A stretch of 64,000 bases of DNA from Elusimicrobiota bacterium (GCA_029008615.1 JAQXJI010000003.1:62001-126000), one strand, 5' to 3'; numbered from the stretch's first letter, positions 48,101 through 57,610 are shown. Made by a program: numbers and translations. The notes: a model not told the origin generated them from the sequence alone.

Positions 48101-49863
48101 CTGGCCCTTACCGCAGGATTGGAAATCCTTGAAATCTGCATTACAGTAAAAGTGGCTCTGCACAAGGAATAGGCATTGCGGGCCAATCTGAGCAAGTCAA
48201 ACGTAGCCCAAACCATAAAGGCGATATCTACTGAAAAACCTAATCTTTGCCAATAGCCTAAACTTACGCGGCGACCGCGTTTTTCTTTCATTTTATCCGC
48301 ACCGACTACGGCATACTGGCCGAGCTTGGCTTTTATGGAAGGATAAGTCTGAGCCAAGGCGGAGTCAAGGCTGCCTTCCTGAGAATCGGATATGTCTGCC
48401 AAATTCATATTGGCAAGTTTTAAAGCCATTAAAGCTTCCGGAGAAAGGCCGGACTCTTTGGTTTTATTGTTTGCCGCAGGGTGGACTTTGCCGCTTAAAA
48501 GCGCGCCCGCAAAGAAAGGCATTATCGGATCTTTGCTGTCAATGGAATATTTCTTTAATATAGCCAAAGCGCGGGGAGAACCCTCCTGGGCAAAAAGTTT
48601 GGCGATATCCGTAAAAGCGTTATAATAGGTAACGCCGCTTTGGCTTACATACTGGGCGTTTTTGGAAGGTTTACCGCGCAGGTACTGCCCCTGAGTATTG
48701 TTAATGGCGTTTATACCGTACTCGGCGGAGAACATCTCCCACACGCTGTCTTTGCTGCCTTCAAGCTTGGTATAATAATCCATAAGTTGATCTAAAACGC
48801 TGTACTGCTGTCTGCCCAATAAGGCACCCGTGCTTGCTTGAAGTATATGAGGGAAAGCCGGAGTATCGGTGCTTCTTTTTACCAATTTATACAAAGCGTT
48901 TACATAGTTGGAAGGAACTCTGGGAGCTGTAAGTCCGCCCACCATTATCAAATCTATATTATCCTGAAGAGTTCTTGCGGCAACTTTGCTTTTTTGGTCT
49001 TTGGTTTTTGCAGAGCTGAGGACGGAAACATCAAAGGCTGTTTCCAAATTAAAATTATTGATGCGGCTGACGGCGTAATTGTGGATGGCGTTTTTTTCGG
49101 CTTCGGTAATAACCGGCTTGCCGTTAAGCTTCAAATCAATTAAAAAACTTAAAGCTTCGGTAGTCATATTGACGCCGTAAGCTTTTACGTATTCCCTTAC
49201 AACTTGATAAGCCGCATTATCTACTTTTGTTTTATTTGCTTTATACCAATTAAGTTCTTTCTGAGCTATGGTTTTATATTCCGCATACATCGTATCTACT
49301 GGGAACTGAATTTTTAACAAAGAAATAAGTTCCGATTCCGAGTAATTGTTCGCTTTAGCGTAATCGGAAGCCTCTTTCTTTATGTGTTCGTCATAAGCTT
49401 TTCTAAATTGTTTCTTGGGCATAATAGAACGCTGAGCATAAAAACCGGCTAAAAAGCTTTTAAGTTCATAAGTAAGCTTACCTACCGCGTTTACGCCTTT
49501 AATGCCGACATAGGTGTTAGCGGCCATAGCATTACCGGGATATTTTCTATTGCCCGTTGTTCTTAAGGAAGATATTTGCTGAGCTAATGGTTTTATTATA
49601 TTCTTTTGGTTTTGAATATTTCTTTTTAAGACTTCTTCATATTGATTTGCGGAAGTATTACTGGCAAGATATGCGTTATCCAACTTTGTGTCCACATCCG
49701 GCGCGGAAGAAGTTAAACTCGGCACACCGCCCGAAGCTGACGCGGCTGACGCTGAAGCGAAAGCAGGCGAACCGCTTTGGAAAACCAAAACTCCGGAAAG
49801 TATCAAAGATAAAGACTTTACACCGATATTATATATATGTTTTTTCATAATATTCATCACCAT
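45109..49863 (-). CDS. Giant secreted/membrane protein with C-terminal MFS-like module (1584 aa)
   Basis: Signal peptide (SLILSGVLVFQSGSPAFASA); middle TM and beta-rich region; C-terminal PLRQNYPEMSNTQETLITVALPYLPSFLSPFWAPFVKRFGSANMMTASLGL multi-TM. Confidence 0.8.
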   Translation of the reverse strand: MVMNIMKKHIYNIGVKSLSLILSGVLVFQSGSPAFASASAASASGGVPSLTSSAPDVDTKLDNAYLASNTSANQYEEVLKRNIQNQKNIIKPLAQQISSLRTTGNRKYPGNAMAANTYVGIKGVNAVGKLTYELKSFLAGFYAQRSIMPKKQFRKAYDEHIKKEASDYAKANNYSESELISLLKIQFPVDTMYAEYKTIAQKELNWYKANKTKVDNAAYQVVREYVKAYGVNMTTEALSFLIDLKLNGKPVITEAEKNAIHNYAVSRINNFNLETAFDVSVLSSAKTKDQKSKVAARTLQDNIDLIMVGGLTAPRVPSNYVNALYKLVKRSTDTPAFPHILQASTGALLGRQQYSVLDQLMDYYTKLEGSKDSVWEMFSAEYGINAINNTQGQYLRGKPSKNAQYVSQSGVTYYNAFTDIAKLFAQEGSPRALAILKKYSIDSKDPIMPFFAGALLSGKVHPAANNKTKESGLSPEALMALKLANMNLADISDSQEGSLDSALAQTYPSIKAKLGQYAVVGADKMKEKRGRRVSLGYWQRLGFSVDIAFMVWATFDLLRLARNAYSLCRATFTVMQISRISNPAVRASKMIANASKIKPYVSARVAVRSFSGRMKGAMAAVVNSQRHLYTAEAIPAIKGAGAANTTTAKILGTVTYDASKGGLVVDKAAAMAATAGETGRVTEILNVEKTLAAASENARNSYLSRGFFNKFRSYESYLSSATQEAFRTGKYSGYSLEAGLNFGYDLKNFKFAAPSASATSAAGSSFNWLARPLSAAGGAEGTVGLWTRGAAGIAEADPLPVDVTLNGTRFWPWSKKHISGIKVQDIDNVLITGSDASTFKLSFGRGGVIADPSYFKVALDNGSFADLARLTLGRSEPLTLKFLPEQTSTWGRFTSWGKNLLSSKNKMFSGTGSVWVKDAASGRNIQTPIRLITSSEFDGVRVLVNDNNSLSFLARNKAGNLISFDRPYSFAIPKGQLGVFTNYAKAGTFNNPLGISITASRDKVNTLYLLQVLSLSAASTGLIGPLRQNYPEMSNTQETLITVALPYLPSFLSPFWAPFVKRFGSANMMTASLGLSAASLGISTLSGFNGFNDANIYNPSKPSLTPLLLSASFIGLASSLTRASFNPLMKEMGGGGGLLKGMMYKNAGSFLMILPPLGFQLWDQWSPRYYTDDGTINGIPLTYQGDEIHADGKLKLATGQQILTEDGKPLLHKHTDFSVSNPVLLGLTGLILYKFHTAHFSKDIGAVKGYQMSQSVKPINWLGSSKFATGFNNYFYRPTFGVLKESVSSAKVMFRKEVLPLTFAGFGALGVEASMFNKYSQSEANAYLRNEDSPVHIGSETWRPVIATTALALPQFAVRYYSKPLIAALGGENPATYKKIIGLSLGSAAAGTSLLAVENDPWTFALGMSLIGAGFANTTNGILMTGEYNLMRAGASKGVLTDWKVAYPAVHIGMSVVPLAHNYFADKEVEKDPENTSKVKALQDNIWIPASVLFGTGLLYGKGAGVFKTGQLGKYFAPIKHGAAFAFPYARTKDWFKPTGVTPSFIQTPSLTPSFDFSTPSLSVSPYNLNALSLPEGQTENSGN

Positions 49864-49910
49864 TAGTTTTATAACGAAAAATATAATAAAAATTTATACT
49901 CCTTACTAGT

Positions 49911-49977
49911 ATTATATCAGCAACAAGTTTTTAACACAAGAGAATTTAGGCCCAAACGATTTTAGGTCTAAAGTCCT
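49911..49977 (-). promoter_or_regulatory. Promoter with 38-bp upstream element (shared type), giant gene 1584 aa
   Basis: AGGACTTTAGACCTAAAATCGTTTGGGCCTAAATTCTC-TTGTGT-17-TATAAT. Confidence 0.7.
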
Positions 49978-50031
49978 ATTTTCAATACGAACAAAGAGGA
50001 CTATACGCAAGAAACGCGCTAAAACATAAAA

Positions 50032-50063
50032 AATATCCCCCGTGGAAGAAAGGGGGATATTTG
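50032..50063 (-). terminator. Terminator of the second giant gene
   Basis: AATATCCCCC-GTGGAAGAAA-GGGGGATATT. Confidence 0.75.
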
Positions 50064-50080
50064 TCGGAAACCACATAAAA

Positions 50081-53000
50081 CTATTCTTCGCTCCCGGTTT
50101 CGGCGGAAGGATCGCTCTTCAGGACTTCGTTAAAATCCTGCGAGCCCAAAACGCTTTGCGAAGGGGATATAAACCCTCCGCCCGCGCCGTAAGAGGGGGC
50201 GAACAAACCGTTTTGCTTCCAATCGTTAAACATCGCCGAAGGCGTACCCAGCGTGAACCTTGTCAAACCGGCAAGGCCTGTCGGCAGCCTGAAAGAGCGG
50301 TTGAAATTAAGCAAATTCGAGCCTTTTGCAAAGAAGAAAGCCGAACCGCCCAAAGTCAAAGCCGGTATCCAAATATTATCCTGCAAAGCTTCGTTTTTGG
50401 TAATATTCGGATCGGCCTTAAGCTGCGCGTCCGCCGCGCCGGTAAAAAGTTTAGGGAAAATCGCCATACCTATATGTACGCCCGGATAAGCCACTTTATA
50501 ACCGGTAATCATACTCTGCGTCGCTTTTGCGGCTTTAAGGTTGTATTCCCCGATTTTCAAAAGGCCGTTTGTCGTGTTTGAAAAACCTATGCCGACCAAA
50601 GCCATACCCGGGATAAACGTAGCCATATTGTCTTCCGTCGCCAACAAAGCCGTACCGGCGCCCGCGCTTATCAAGGAAGCCCCTATAAGCCTCTTATAAG
50701 TTTCGGGGTTGCCGTCGCCGCCGAACAGCTTTAATATCGGTTTGGATTTAAGCCTTGTAAAGAACGGCGGTATCGTAAGGGCCAAAGTGGCGACAACAGG
50801 CTTCACGGCCGCATTTTCAATATAATGGCCCGTATATTTATTGGATTCGGCTTGGCTGTAATTGTACAGAAGCGAAGATTCCACGCCCAAAGCCGCCGTT
50901 GAAGCCAAAGCTATCGGCCATACGGCTTTGTGCCCAAGCACTTTAGTTGCGTTCCAAGTTTCGGCCAAAGTACCGGCAACGGGCCTGTAAACTTTGTTAA
51001 AACCGTTTGCGAAGGCGCCGCTTCCGCCAAGGCCTTTTGCGAAGGAAGACATCGTATACCCTTCAACCTTGCCTATATGTGTAGGCATACGGGCGGTTTG
51101 GAACTTATAGAACACTCCCGCCGTTATAGCCAAAAGGAAAGGATTGTATAAAGAGAAGTCCGTATGCGAATGCAAAATCTTATCGCCTTTTTCATTAAGC
51201 AGATAATTGCCCGCTTCGTCAGTATAATATCTGGGGGAGGCCATATCCCATAAAGACGCGCCCAAAGTGGGGGCGAGCATAGCAAAAGAACTTAGGTTCT
51301 TAAAAGCCATACCTTTAAGCAAGCCTACGCCGCCGCCCATCTTATCCATAAGCGGATTGAAAGAAGCCCTCGTTATGGAAGAAGAAAGACCTATCAAAGT
51401 TCCGCTGATTAAAAGCGGCGTGATTGAAGGTTTGTTTGGGTTCATAGCGTTAACATCGCCAAAACCGTTAAACCCGGAAAGCATCGGTATGGTAAGCGAT
51501 GCTCCCGCCAAACCAAGGCTTGCCTTTACCATATTGGCCGAACCGTACCTCTTTACAAACGGAGCCCAGAAGGGGGAAAGGAAGCTTGAGGCATACGGCA
51601 GCACTATTGAAATCAAAGCCACATCCGTATTGGAAATATCCGGATAGTTCTGCCTTAACGGGCCTACCAAGCTTGTGGAAGCAGCGCTGAGCGAAAGGAA
51701 CTGCACCGCAAACAAAGTATTAAGCTTGTTCTTCGCGCCGGTAAGGGAAAGATTAAACGGATTATTGAAATTGCCTTGGGAAGCGTATTTCACAAAATTA
51801 TTAAGCTGCCCTTTAGGCAAAGCCAAGCTGTAAGTCGTGGAAAAATCCGTCATAACTCCGGCGGGGTTTCTGGCTAGCAGAGAAAGGGTATTATTTTCCC
51901 TCACCACCATTTGCATACCGTCAAAGTTTTTAGGAGTGGAAAGTTTTATGGAAGTGGGGCGCAGTAAACCGCCTTCCTCAACTAAAACGCTGCCTGTCCC
52001 GGGGAAAAGGCCTTTTTTGCCTTTAAACGTATTGGTAAACCAACTTGAGGTTTTACCCCAAAAGCCGGTAGACTCTCCTAAAAACTTAATATTCAAAGGA
52101 GTGGAACCTTCGCGCGACATTCTAGCCAAATTGATAAAACTGGAATTATCGATGCCTATTTTGAAGTAAGACGGGTCAATCAATTTGCTTCCGGAAGCCA
52201 TTGAAAGACGTATTTCGTCCTGCCCAGTCAAAAGCACGTTTGTAACTTCTTTGGAGTTAATAGTCGGTATTTTGCTTTCAATCGTAATATTGACGGGCAA
52301 AGGTTCCGCCGCAGCGCCTACCGCGCTTCTGTGATAAAGTTCCAAAGAACCCGGCATAGCGGAAGTGCCCAAAGGTCTGGCCAAATACTGTACGCCGCCG
52401 CCGATTTCGCTTTGAGCGGCAAGCGGTTTAAATCCGCGCGGTATTCTCATCGTATTGGCAAAGTCAATGCCCGCCCCCAAAGAATAAGAGTCAAATCCCG
52501 CGGAAGCAAAAGCCTCTTTGGTTGAAGTCGCAAGATAGCCTCTGTAAGATCTGTATTTATCAAGGAAGCTCCTTGAAGCAAAACTTTCCTGCGCGTCTGC
52601 GGCCGCCGCATTCAAAGCTTTTCTGGCGTTCATTATGTCCGTAACTCTGCCGGGGTTACCGGCGGAAGCCCTGTAAGCTTCGGCCGCGTTTATCACATAA
52701 CCGCCTTTGGCCGCGTCAAAGGTGGCGGTGGCTAAAGTTTTTGCCAAGGTGGTGCTTTCAAGGCCGGCCCCTGCTATTTTGGGCAAAGGCGCGGAAGTGT
52801 ACAAAGCTCTTTGAGAAAGGACAACCGGCTCCATACCGTTTTTAACGCGCGTCATAAATTTGGTTAAGGACTTACCCGCCGAGGAGTACGTCTTCAAATG
52901 CGGCAGATGCTGCGTTATATAAGCCATACGCTGGGCAGGAGCGCCTATTCTGGAAAGTTTAAAGGCCGAATACGCGCCCCTTCCCAAAGAATACACGCCT

Positions 53001-54877
53001 TTGCCAAGTTTGGCCAAATCCCAAGCGCACCAAATCAAAATGCCTATATCCAGCACATTGCCGCCTATTTTTGCGTATTTGTAAAAATTATTGCTGCTTT
53101 CTTTGCTGGCAAGCCTTGCGTCGTCAACGACGGCATATTTGCTCAACATATTATTTTTAATTTCGTTTCTGTACTGTTTAAGCAAAGCGACGTCTATAAA
53201 AGATTCTTGTTTTGCGGTAATATCGCCTAAACTTTCATTTATAAAATGCAAAGCTATATAAGCGTTTGGCGATAAACCGGAAGCCGCCGTATTATCTTTA
53301 AATCTTTTTAAGTTTGAAGCTATCGCGGCTTTGTTTCTGGAAGCCTGATCCGCGGTTACGGTCATTACGCTGCCGGAGGAAGTAAATTCCTGATCTCCGG
53401 CCCTGATTTCGCGCAAAGGCCCGCTGTAATTCTCCGCTCCGGCCTTGCCGCTGATTAAAGCACCGGCGACAAAAGGTTTAATGCCGCCGCAGCGCGGACT
53501 GTAAGTGTCTTTAAAATTGAAATCCAAAGTCATCGCGCATTTATCTACGCCGTAAGTTTTCAGCAAAGCCAAAGCGTCTTGGCTGCCTTCTTCGGCCAAC
53601 ATTAAAGCGACGTCGGTAAAAGCGTTGGTCACGGTTCCGTCTTCAAGCTGATACTGCGCTATTGAAGAAGCTCCGTTCAAATATCTGCCGTTCATCAGCT
53701 GAATATTCTCCACCCAAGAAGCTATACTAAGCAAATCGGGCGTTTCCAATACGCTTTCTTTATTGGTGAAATATCTTAATATATCGCCTATGGTAACGTA
53801 ATCTTTCGAAGCCAATAAAGCCGATACCGCGGTAATCAAAAGATGGGAAAAGAAGAGGGGATTTTCCTCGGCGGAGTAAATCGCCTCTTTAATCGCCGCG
53901 CCGCCGCCGTCGCCGCGAACCGAAAGATAACCGACAACCGTCATAGCGGAAACATAAGGCGCTATATTATTTGTCTGCAATGTAACGGGTTTTCTAAGTT
54001 GGTTGAAAGCCAAAGAGGACATTATTCTTTTTTCTTCGGCATTCAGCAAATCTTCCCCGTTGTAGCTCATAGGGATAAATAGCGGAACCGTATTAAGCAA
54101 AACGGCGGCTATTTCCGGCTTTTGGTGTTTTTGGTAAATTGAAAATAATGCGCGGACTTTACTCTGCACCGTTTTAAATATTTCGCCGTATTCTTCTCTT
54201 GCGGCCGCCTCAACATCCGCTTGGTATTTGGTGAAAGCCTCCCTAGCTTTGGCAAGTTCGGCCTTTCTAATCCTCTCCATCTCCTTTTGAGCATTGTTCA
54301 GCCAAGTGTTGATATTTTCCGTTTCGGCTTCTTTCCAAGCGGCGATGTCCGCTTCGGAATATTCTCCGCTTAAAGCGTATTGCTCGGCCTTCATATTCAT
54401 TTGAAGCAAAGCTTGCTTCTTAAATTTTTCGTTTTCTTTCTTGTTTGCCTCAGTCTGAGAGTTTACGGATTGGGCATACATAGCATAGAATTGTTCATAG
54501 TCAATCGGGCCGGGAGCTTCCGCAGCGGAAGAAGCTTCGTTCTGCGATTTTAGCCCAAAAAGCAGTTCTTGGCTTATTTTATTCGCTTCTTTCCAAAAGG
54601 GATCATCAAAATACGGAGGACGCATAACGGTCGGATCCGGGCGCACCACACGGGTATTGTCGGCGGGAGCGACCATTTGATTTAATTTATTGTCAAATTT
54701 CCGCCAGCCGTCGCCAAAACTAATAATTTTCATATCGCCGGAAATCCGCGTTCCGTCTCTGCGTTTTTTAGCCTGAGCGTAAGCCGGCGCGGAACATTGA
54801 AAAATCATAACCGCGCTTAAAGTCAAAGAAATTAGTTTCACAGCAAATCTGGTTGTTTTCCCGTTCATAAATATCAC
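50081..54877 (-). CDS. Giant secreted/membrane protein with C-terminal MFS-like module (1598 aa)
   Basis: Signal peptide (LISLTLSAVMIFQCSAPAYAQA); C-terminal PLRQNYPDISNTDVALISIVLPYASSFLSPFWAPFVKRYGSANMVKASLGLAG, nearly matching the neighbouring paralog. Confidence 0.8.
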   Translation of the reverse strand: MIFMNGKTTRFAVKLISLTLSAVMIFQCSAPAYAQAKKRRDGTRISGDMKIISFGDGWRKFDNKLNQMVAPADNTRVVRPDPTVMRPPYFDDPFWKEANKISQELLFGLKSQNEASSAAEAPGPIDYEQFYAMYAQSVNSQTEANKKENEKFKKQALLQMNMKAEQYALSGEYSEADIAAWKEAETENINTWLNNAQKEMERIRKAELAKAREAFTKYQADVEAAAREEYGEIFKTVQSKVRALFSIYQKHQKPEIAAVLLNTVPLFIPMSYNGEDLLNAEEKRIMSSLAFNQLRKPVTLQTNNIAPYVSAMTVVGYLSVRGDGGGAAIKEAIYSAEENPLFFSHLLITAVSALLASKDYVTIGDILRYFTNKESVLETPDLLSIASWVENIQLMNGRYLNGASSIAQYQLEDGTVTNAFTDVALMLAEEGSQDALALLKTYGVDKCAMTLDFNFKDTYSPRCGGIKPFVAGALISGKAGAENYSGPLREIRAGDQEFTSSGSVMTVTADQASRNKAAIASNLKRFKDNTAASGLSPNAYIALHFINESLGDITAKQESFIDVALLKQYRNEIKNNMLSKYAVVDDARLASKESSNNFYKYAKIGGNVLDIGILIWCAWDLAKLGKGVYSLGRGAYSAFKLSRIGAPAQRMAYITQHLPHLKTYSSAGKSLTKFMTRVKNGMEPVVLSQRALYTSAPLPKIAGAGLESTTLAKTLATATFDAAKGGYVINAAEAYRASAGNPGRVTDIMNARKALNAAAADAQESFASRSFLDKYRSYRGYLATSTKEAFASAGFDSYSLGAGIDFANTMRIPRGFKPLAAQSEIGGGVQYLARPLGTSAMPGSLELYHRSAVGAAAEPLPVNITIESKIPTINSKEVTNVLLTGQDEIRLSMASGSKLIDPSYFKIGIDNSSFINLARMSREGSTPLNIKFLGESTGFWGKTSSWFTNTFKGKKGLFPGTGSVLVEEGGLLRPTSIKLSTPKNFDGMQMVVRENNTLSLLARNPAGVMTDFSTTYSLALPKGQLNNFVKYASQGNFNNPFNLSLTGAKNKLNTLFAVQFLSLSAASTSLVGPLRQNYPDISNTDVALISIVLPYASSFLSPFWAPFVKRYGSANMVKASLGLAGASLTIPMLSGFNGFGDVNAMNPNKPSITPLLISGTLIGLSSSITRASFNPLMDKMGGGVGLLKGMAFKNLSSFAMLAPTLGASLWDMASPRYYTDEAGNYLLNEKGDKILHSHTDFSLYNPFLLAITAGVFYKFQTARMPTHIGKVEGYTMSSFAKGLGGSGAFANGFNKVYRPVAGTLAETWNATKVLGHKAVWPIALASTAALGVESSLLYNYSQAESNKYTGHYIENAAVKPVVATLALTIPPFFTRLKSKPILKLFGGDGNPETYKRLIGASLISAGAGTALLATEDNMATFIPGMALVGIGFSNTTNGLLKIGEYNLKAAKATQSMITGYKVAYPGVHIGMAIFPKLFTGAADAQLKADPNITKNEALQDNIWIPALTLGGSAFFFAKGSNLLNFNRSFRLPTGLAGLTRFTLGTPSAMFNDWKQNGLFAPSYGAGGGFISPSQSVLGSQDFNEVLKSDPSAETGSEE

Positions 54878-54918
54878 CCGCCGTATTAATGAAGTATGAG
54901 ATATGGTTTTATATTTAT

Positions 54919-54985
54919 ATTTTAACAGGAAGAAAAAATTTTCTCAAGTGTTTAAAGGCCTAAAGCGATATGGGCCTTTGGCCCT
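54919..54985 (-). promoter_or_regulatory. Promoter with 38-bp upstream element (shared type), giant gene 1598 aa
   Basis: AGGGCCAAAGGCCCATATCGCTTTAGGCCTTTAAACAC-TTGAGA-17-TAAAAT. Confidence 0.7.
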
Positions 54986-54993
54986 ATATGCAA

Positions 54994-55026
54994 TAAAAAG
55001 GCGGCGGAGCAAAAAACTCCGCCGCC
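54994..55026 (-). terminator. Pyruvate kinase terminator
   Basis: GGCGGCGGAG...CTCCGCCGCC 10-bp stem; CCTTTTTATT on the minus strand. Confidence 0.8.
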
Positions 55027-55047
55027 GCTTAAAAGTTTTAATCTTTA

Positions 55048-56472
55048 TTATAAAGTAATTACATAAAGCAGGTTTGTATCGCCGCGCGCGCCGAAAGGTA
55101 TCCCTGCGGTAACAACCACCTGCGCGCCTTTCTCGCCGAAGTTCAGTTTTTCTGCGGCGGTGCGGGCTTCGCGCTCAATGTCTTCAAAATGATTTAAGTC
55201 ATTTACGCACATAGCCGTAACGCCGCAAACCACGGCCATCTTTCTGGCGACTTCAACGTGAGGCGTAAGCGAAAGTATCGGCAAACAAGGCCGTTGACGG
55301 GCGGTTCTTAAAGTCGTCGCGCCGGAATCGGTAAAGTTTATAATAAAATCACTCGTAGCGATTAAATTAGCCACTACGCCCGCCGCCTTGGTAATAGCGG
55401 AGGCGGAAGTGCTGTCATCGCCCAAACTTGCGGTATTGGCGCGCATATTGTCTTTGAACATCGGTTCGGATTCAATCGTTTTGATAATGCGGCACATAGT
55501 GCTGACGGCTTCCACCGGATGAAGGCCGCTGGCTGTTTCCGCAGAAAGCATAACGGCGTCCGCACCTTCATAAACGGCCGTAGCTACGTCGGAAGCTTCC
55601 GCCCTGGTTGGATTTACGTTGGTAACCATAGATTCCAACATCTGCGTGGCCACTATAACAGGCTTTCCCGCTTCTCTGCATTTGGCGACTATTCGTCTTT
55701 GCATTACGGGTACTTTTTCCGGGCTGAGTTCAACGCCCAAATCGCCGCGCGCCACCATAATGACATCGGAATATTCAATTATTTTATCCAAATGGTCAAT
55801 AGCCGAAGGCTTTTCTATTTTGGAAATTATACCCGCTTTTGATTTTATAAGCTGCCTGGCGAAAACTACATCTTCCGGCTTTTGCACGAAGGAAAGCGCA
55901 AACCAGTCAACGTCCAAATCGGCCGCTTGGCGGATATGTTCCATATCCTTTTCGGTCAAAGCGGAAATCGGCAAAGATACGTCCGGCACATTAACACCTT
56001 TGTGATTGGAAAGTATGCCGCCGTTAATAACTTTTGTGGTTATTTTCCCGGGTTCGACAGAAGTTACCTCAACGCGGATAAGCCCGTCGTTAAAAAGCAG
56101 AATATTGCCGGGTTTTACGGCTTCGAAAATTTCTTTGTGCGGCAGATTTACGCGGCTTTCGTCGCCGGGTTTATCATTCAAATCCAAGACGAAGTTTTGA
56201 CCGTCCTTTAAAGTTACTGCGTCATTTTCAAAGACTCCCACGCGCAATTTGGGGCCCTGCAAATCAAAAATAACGCCCAATGCGCAGCCGTATTTCTTTT
56301 CAATATCGCGGATTATTCTTATTTTTTTGGCGTGTTCTTCAACCGGGGCGTGGCTCAAGTTCATTCTGAACACCGTCGCGCCGGCAAGATAAAGTTTTTC
56401 TATAAGGTCTTCCCGTCCGTCAATGCGTCCGAGCGTGGCCACTATTTTGCATAAATTCGTATTTCTGTACAT
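55048..56472 (-). CDS. pyk: Pyruvate kinase
   Basis: KIVATLGR, FRMNLSHA, DLQGPKLRVG, MVARGDLGVE, ATQMLESM, TRAEASDVA, MLSAETA; start at MYRNTN after a GAGG SD. Confidence 0.97.
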   Translation of the reverse strand: MYRNTNLCKIVATLGRIDGREDLIEKLYLAGATVFRMNLSHAPVEEHAKKIRIIRDIEKKYGCALGVIFDLQGPKLRVGVFENDAVTLKDGQNFVLDLNDKPGDESRVNLPHKEIFEAVKPGNILLFNDGLIRVEVTSVEPGKITTKVINGGILSNHKGVNVPDVSLPISALTEKDMEHIRQAADLDVDWFALSFVQKPEDVVFARQLIKSKAGIISKIEKPSAIDHLDKIIEYSDVIMVARGDLGVELSPEKVPVMQRRIVAKCREAGKPVIVATQMLESMVTNVNPTRAEASDVATAVYEGADAVMLSAETASGLHPVEAVSTMCRIIKTIESEPMFKDNMRANTASLGDDSTSASAITKAAGVVANLIATSDFIINFTDSGATTLRTARQRPCLPILSLTPHVEVARKMAVVCGVTAMCVNDLNHFEDIEREARTAAEKLNFGEKGAQVVVTAGIPFGARGDTNLLYVITL

Positions 56473-56618
56473 GTTTGTTTCCTCTTCCGAAAATAACATA
56501 TATATTTTAGCTTAATAAGAATACTCTTTCAATGAGCGGGCGGAGTTTGCTATTGATTTTTAGGGCAGTTATTCTTAAAATATTTAGATAAGCTTTTTAA
56601 CGTCTTTCAGGGGGAAAA

Positions 56619-57578
56619 ATGCGTACCATACTTAAAATTGTAATCGCGCTATGCGCTGTGGGCGTTCTGTGGGGTTTTTGGAACACTCTTATAAAAAGCG
56701 GAGGGGAAAGATCCTCCGCAATGGACGATTTGATAAATACCAAAATTTCTTCCCAACAGCCATCCCCAACGGAACCCTCCGCCCCTAAAGAAGGCGAACC
56801 CGCTCCGGGAAATCAAACCGAACAGGATGATAAACCTCATTACGATTACACTTTCAGCGGTTCATCGGACGAAAAAAACAATAATATAGAAGAACTTTTC
56901 ATAGACGGCAGCGCGCAGCATAACTATGTGGATATTACAGGCGGAACCGCTCCGACCGCAAAGAAAACCGCCAATGCTCCCAAAGAAGACAAAAGGAAAT
57001 ACTTTTTAAAAGAACATCAGCAAAAGCAGCTTATAGATTTAGACAATCAATACAGAAAGCGGAAAATGAGCAAAGACGAACTGTTCTCGGAGCTTATGGA
57101 CGCCGTCTATTTTGACGAGCTTCCAAAAGCCTTGGCCCTTATAAGCAAAGGGGCGCCGGTAAATTCGCCGGAGCGCAATACGGAATTTACGCCGGTATTT
57201 ATGGCCATTTCCAACGGAAGCGAAAATATGCTCAGAATGTTAATAGAACAAGGCGCTTCAATAGAAATTTACGACGACAAAGGCTATGCACCCATACACC
57301 GCGCGGTAACCGGGGAAAATTATACCGCTTCCGCGCCTTATCCGGCCGAAACTATGATTGAAGTCCTTTTAGAATACGGCGGCGACGTAAATTACCCTAC
57401 AAAGAAAGAGGGCGCGACGCCGCTTATGATAAGCGCTCAGGAACATAAAGCCAATATAATGAGATTTTTGATAGATTCCGGCGCGAATGAAGAAATTAAG
57501 GATAAACAACAACAAACCGCGCTTGACTACGCAAAAAATTTTGAATGCACATCCTGTATGAGAATCCTTTTAAGCTGA
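56619..57578 (+). CDS. Membrane-anchored ankyrin-repeat protein
   Basis: N-terminal TM; ANK repeats (YDDKGYAPIHRAVTGEN, EGATPLMISAQEHKANIMRFLIDSGANEEIKDKQQQTALDYA). Confidence 0.85.
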   Translation: MRTILKIVIALCAVGVLWGFWNTLIKSGGERSSAMDDLINTKISSQQPSPTEPSAPKEGEPAPGNQTEQDDKPHYDYTFSGSSDEKNNNIEELFIDGSAQHNYVDITGGTAPTAKKTANAPKEDKRKYFLKEHQQKQLIDLDNQYRKRKMSKDELFSELMDAVYFDELPKALALISKGAPVNSPERNTEFTPVFMAISNGSENMLRMLIEQGASIEIYDDKGYAPIHRAVTGENYTASAPYPAETMIEVLLEYGGDVNYPTKKEGATPLMISAQEHKANIMRFLIDSGANEEIKDKQQQTALDYAKNFECTSCMRILLS

Positions 57579-57610
57579 GGAATTAGGCTTATAAAAACGG
57601 AAACATTTTT

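Noticed and set aside
50042-50581. 179-aa forward ORF
   Set aside because: Antisense to the giant gene's 3' end and covers its terminator.
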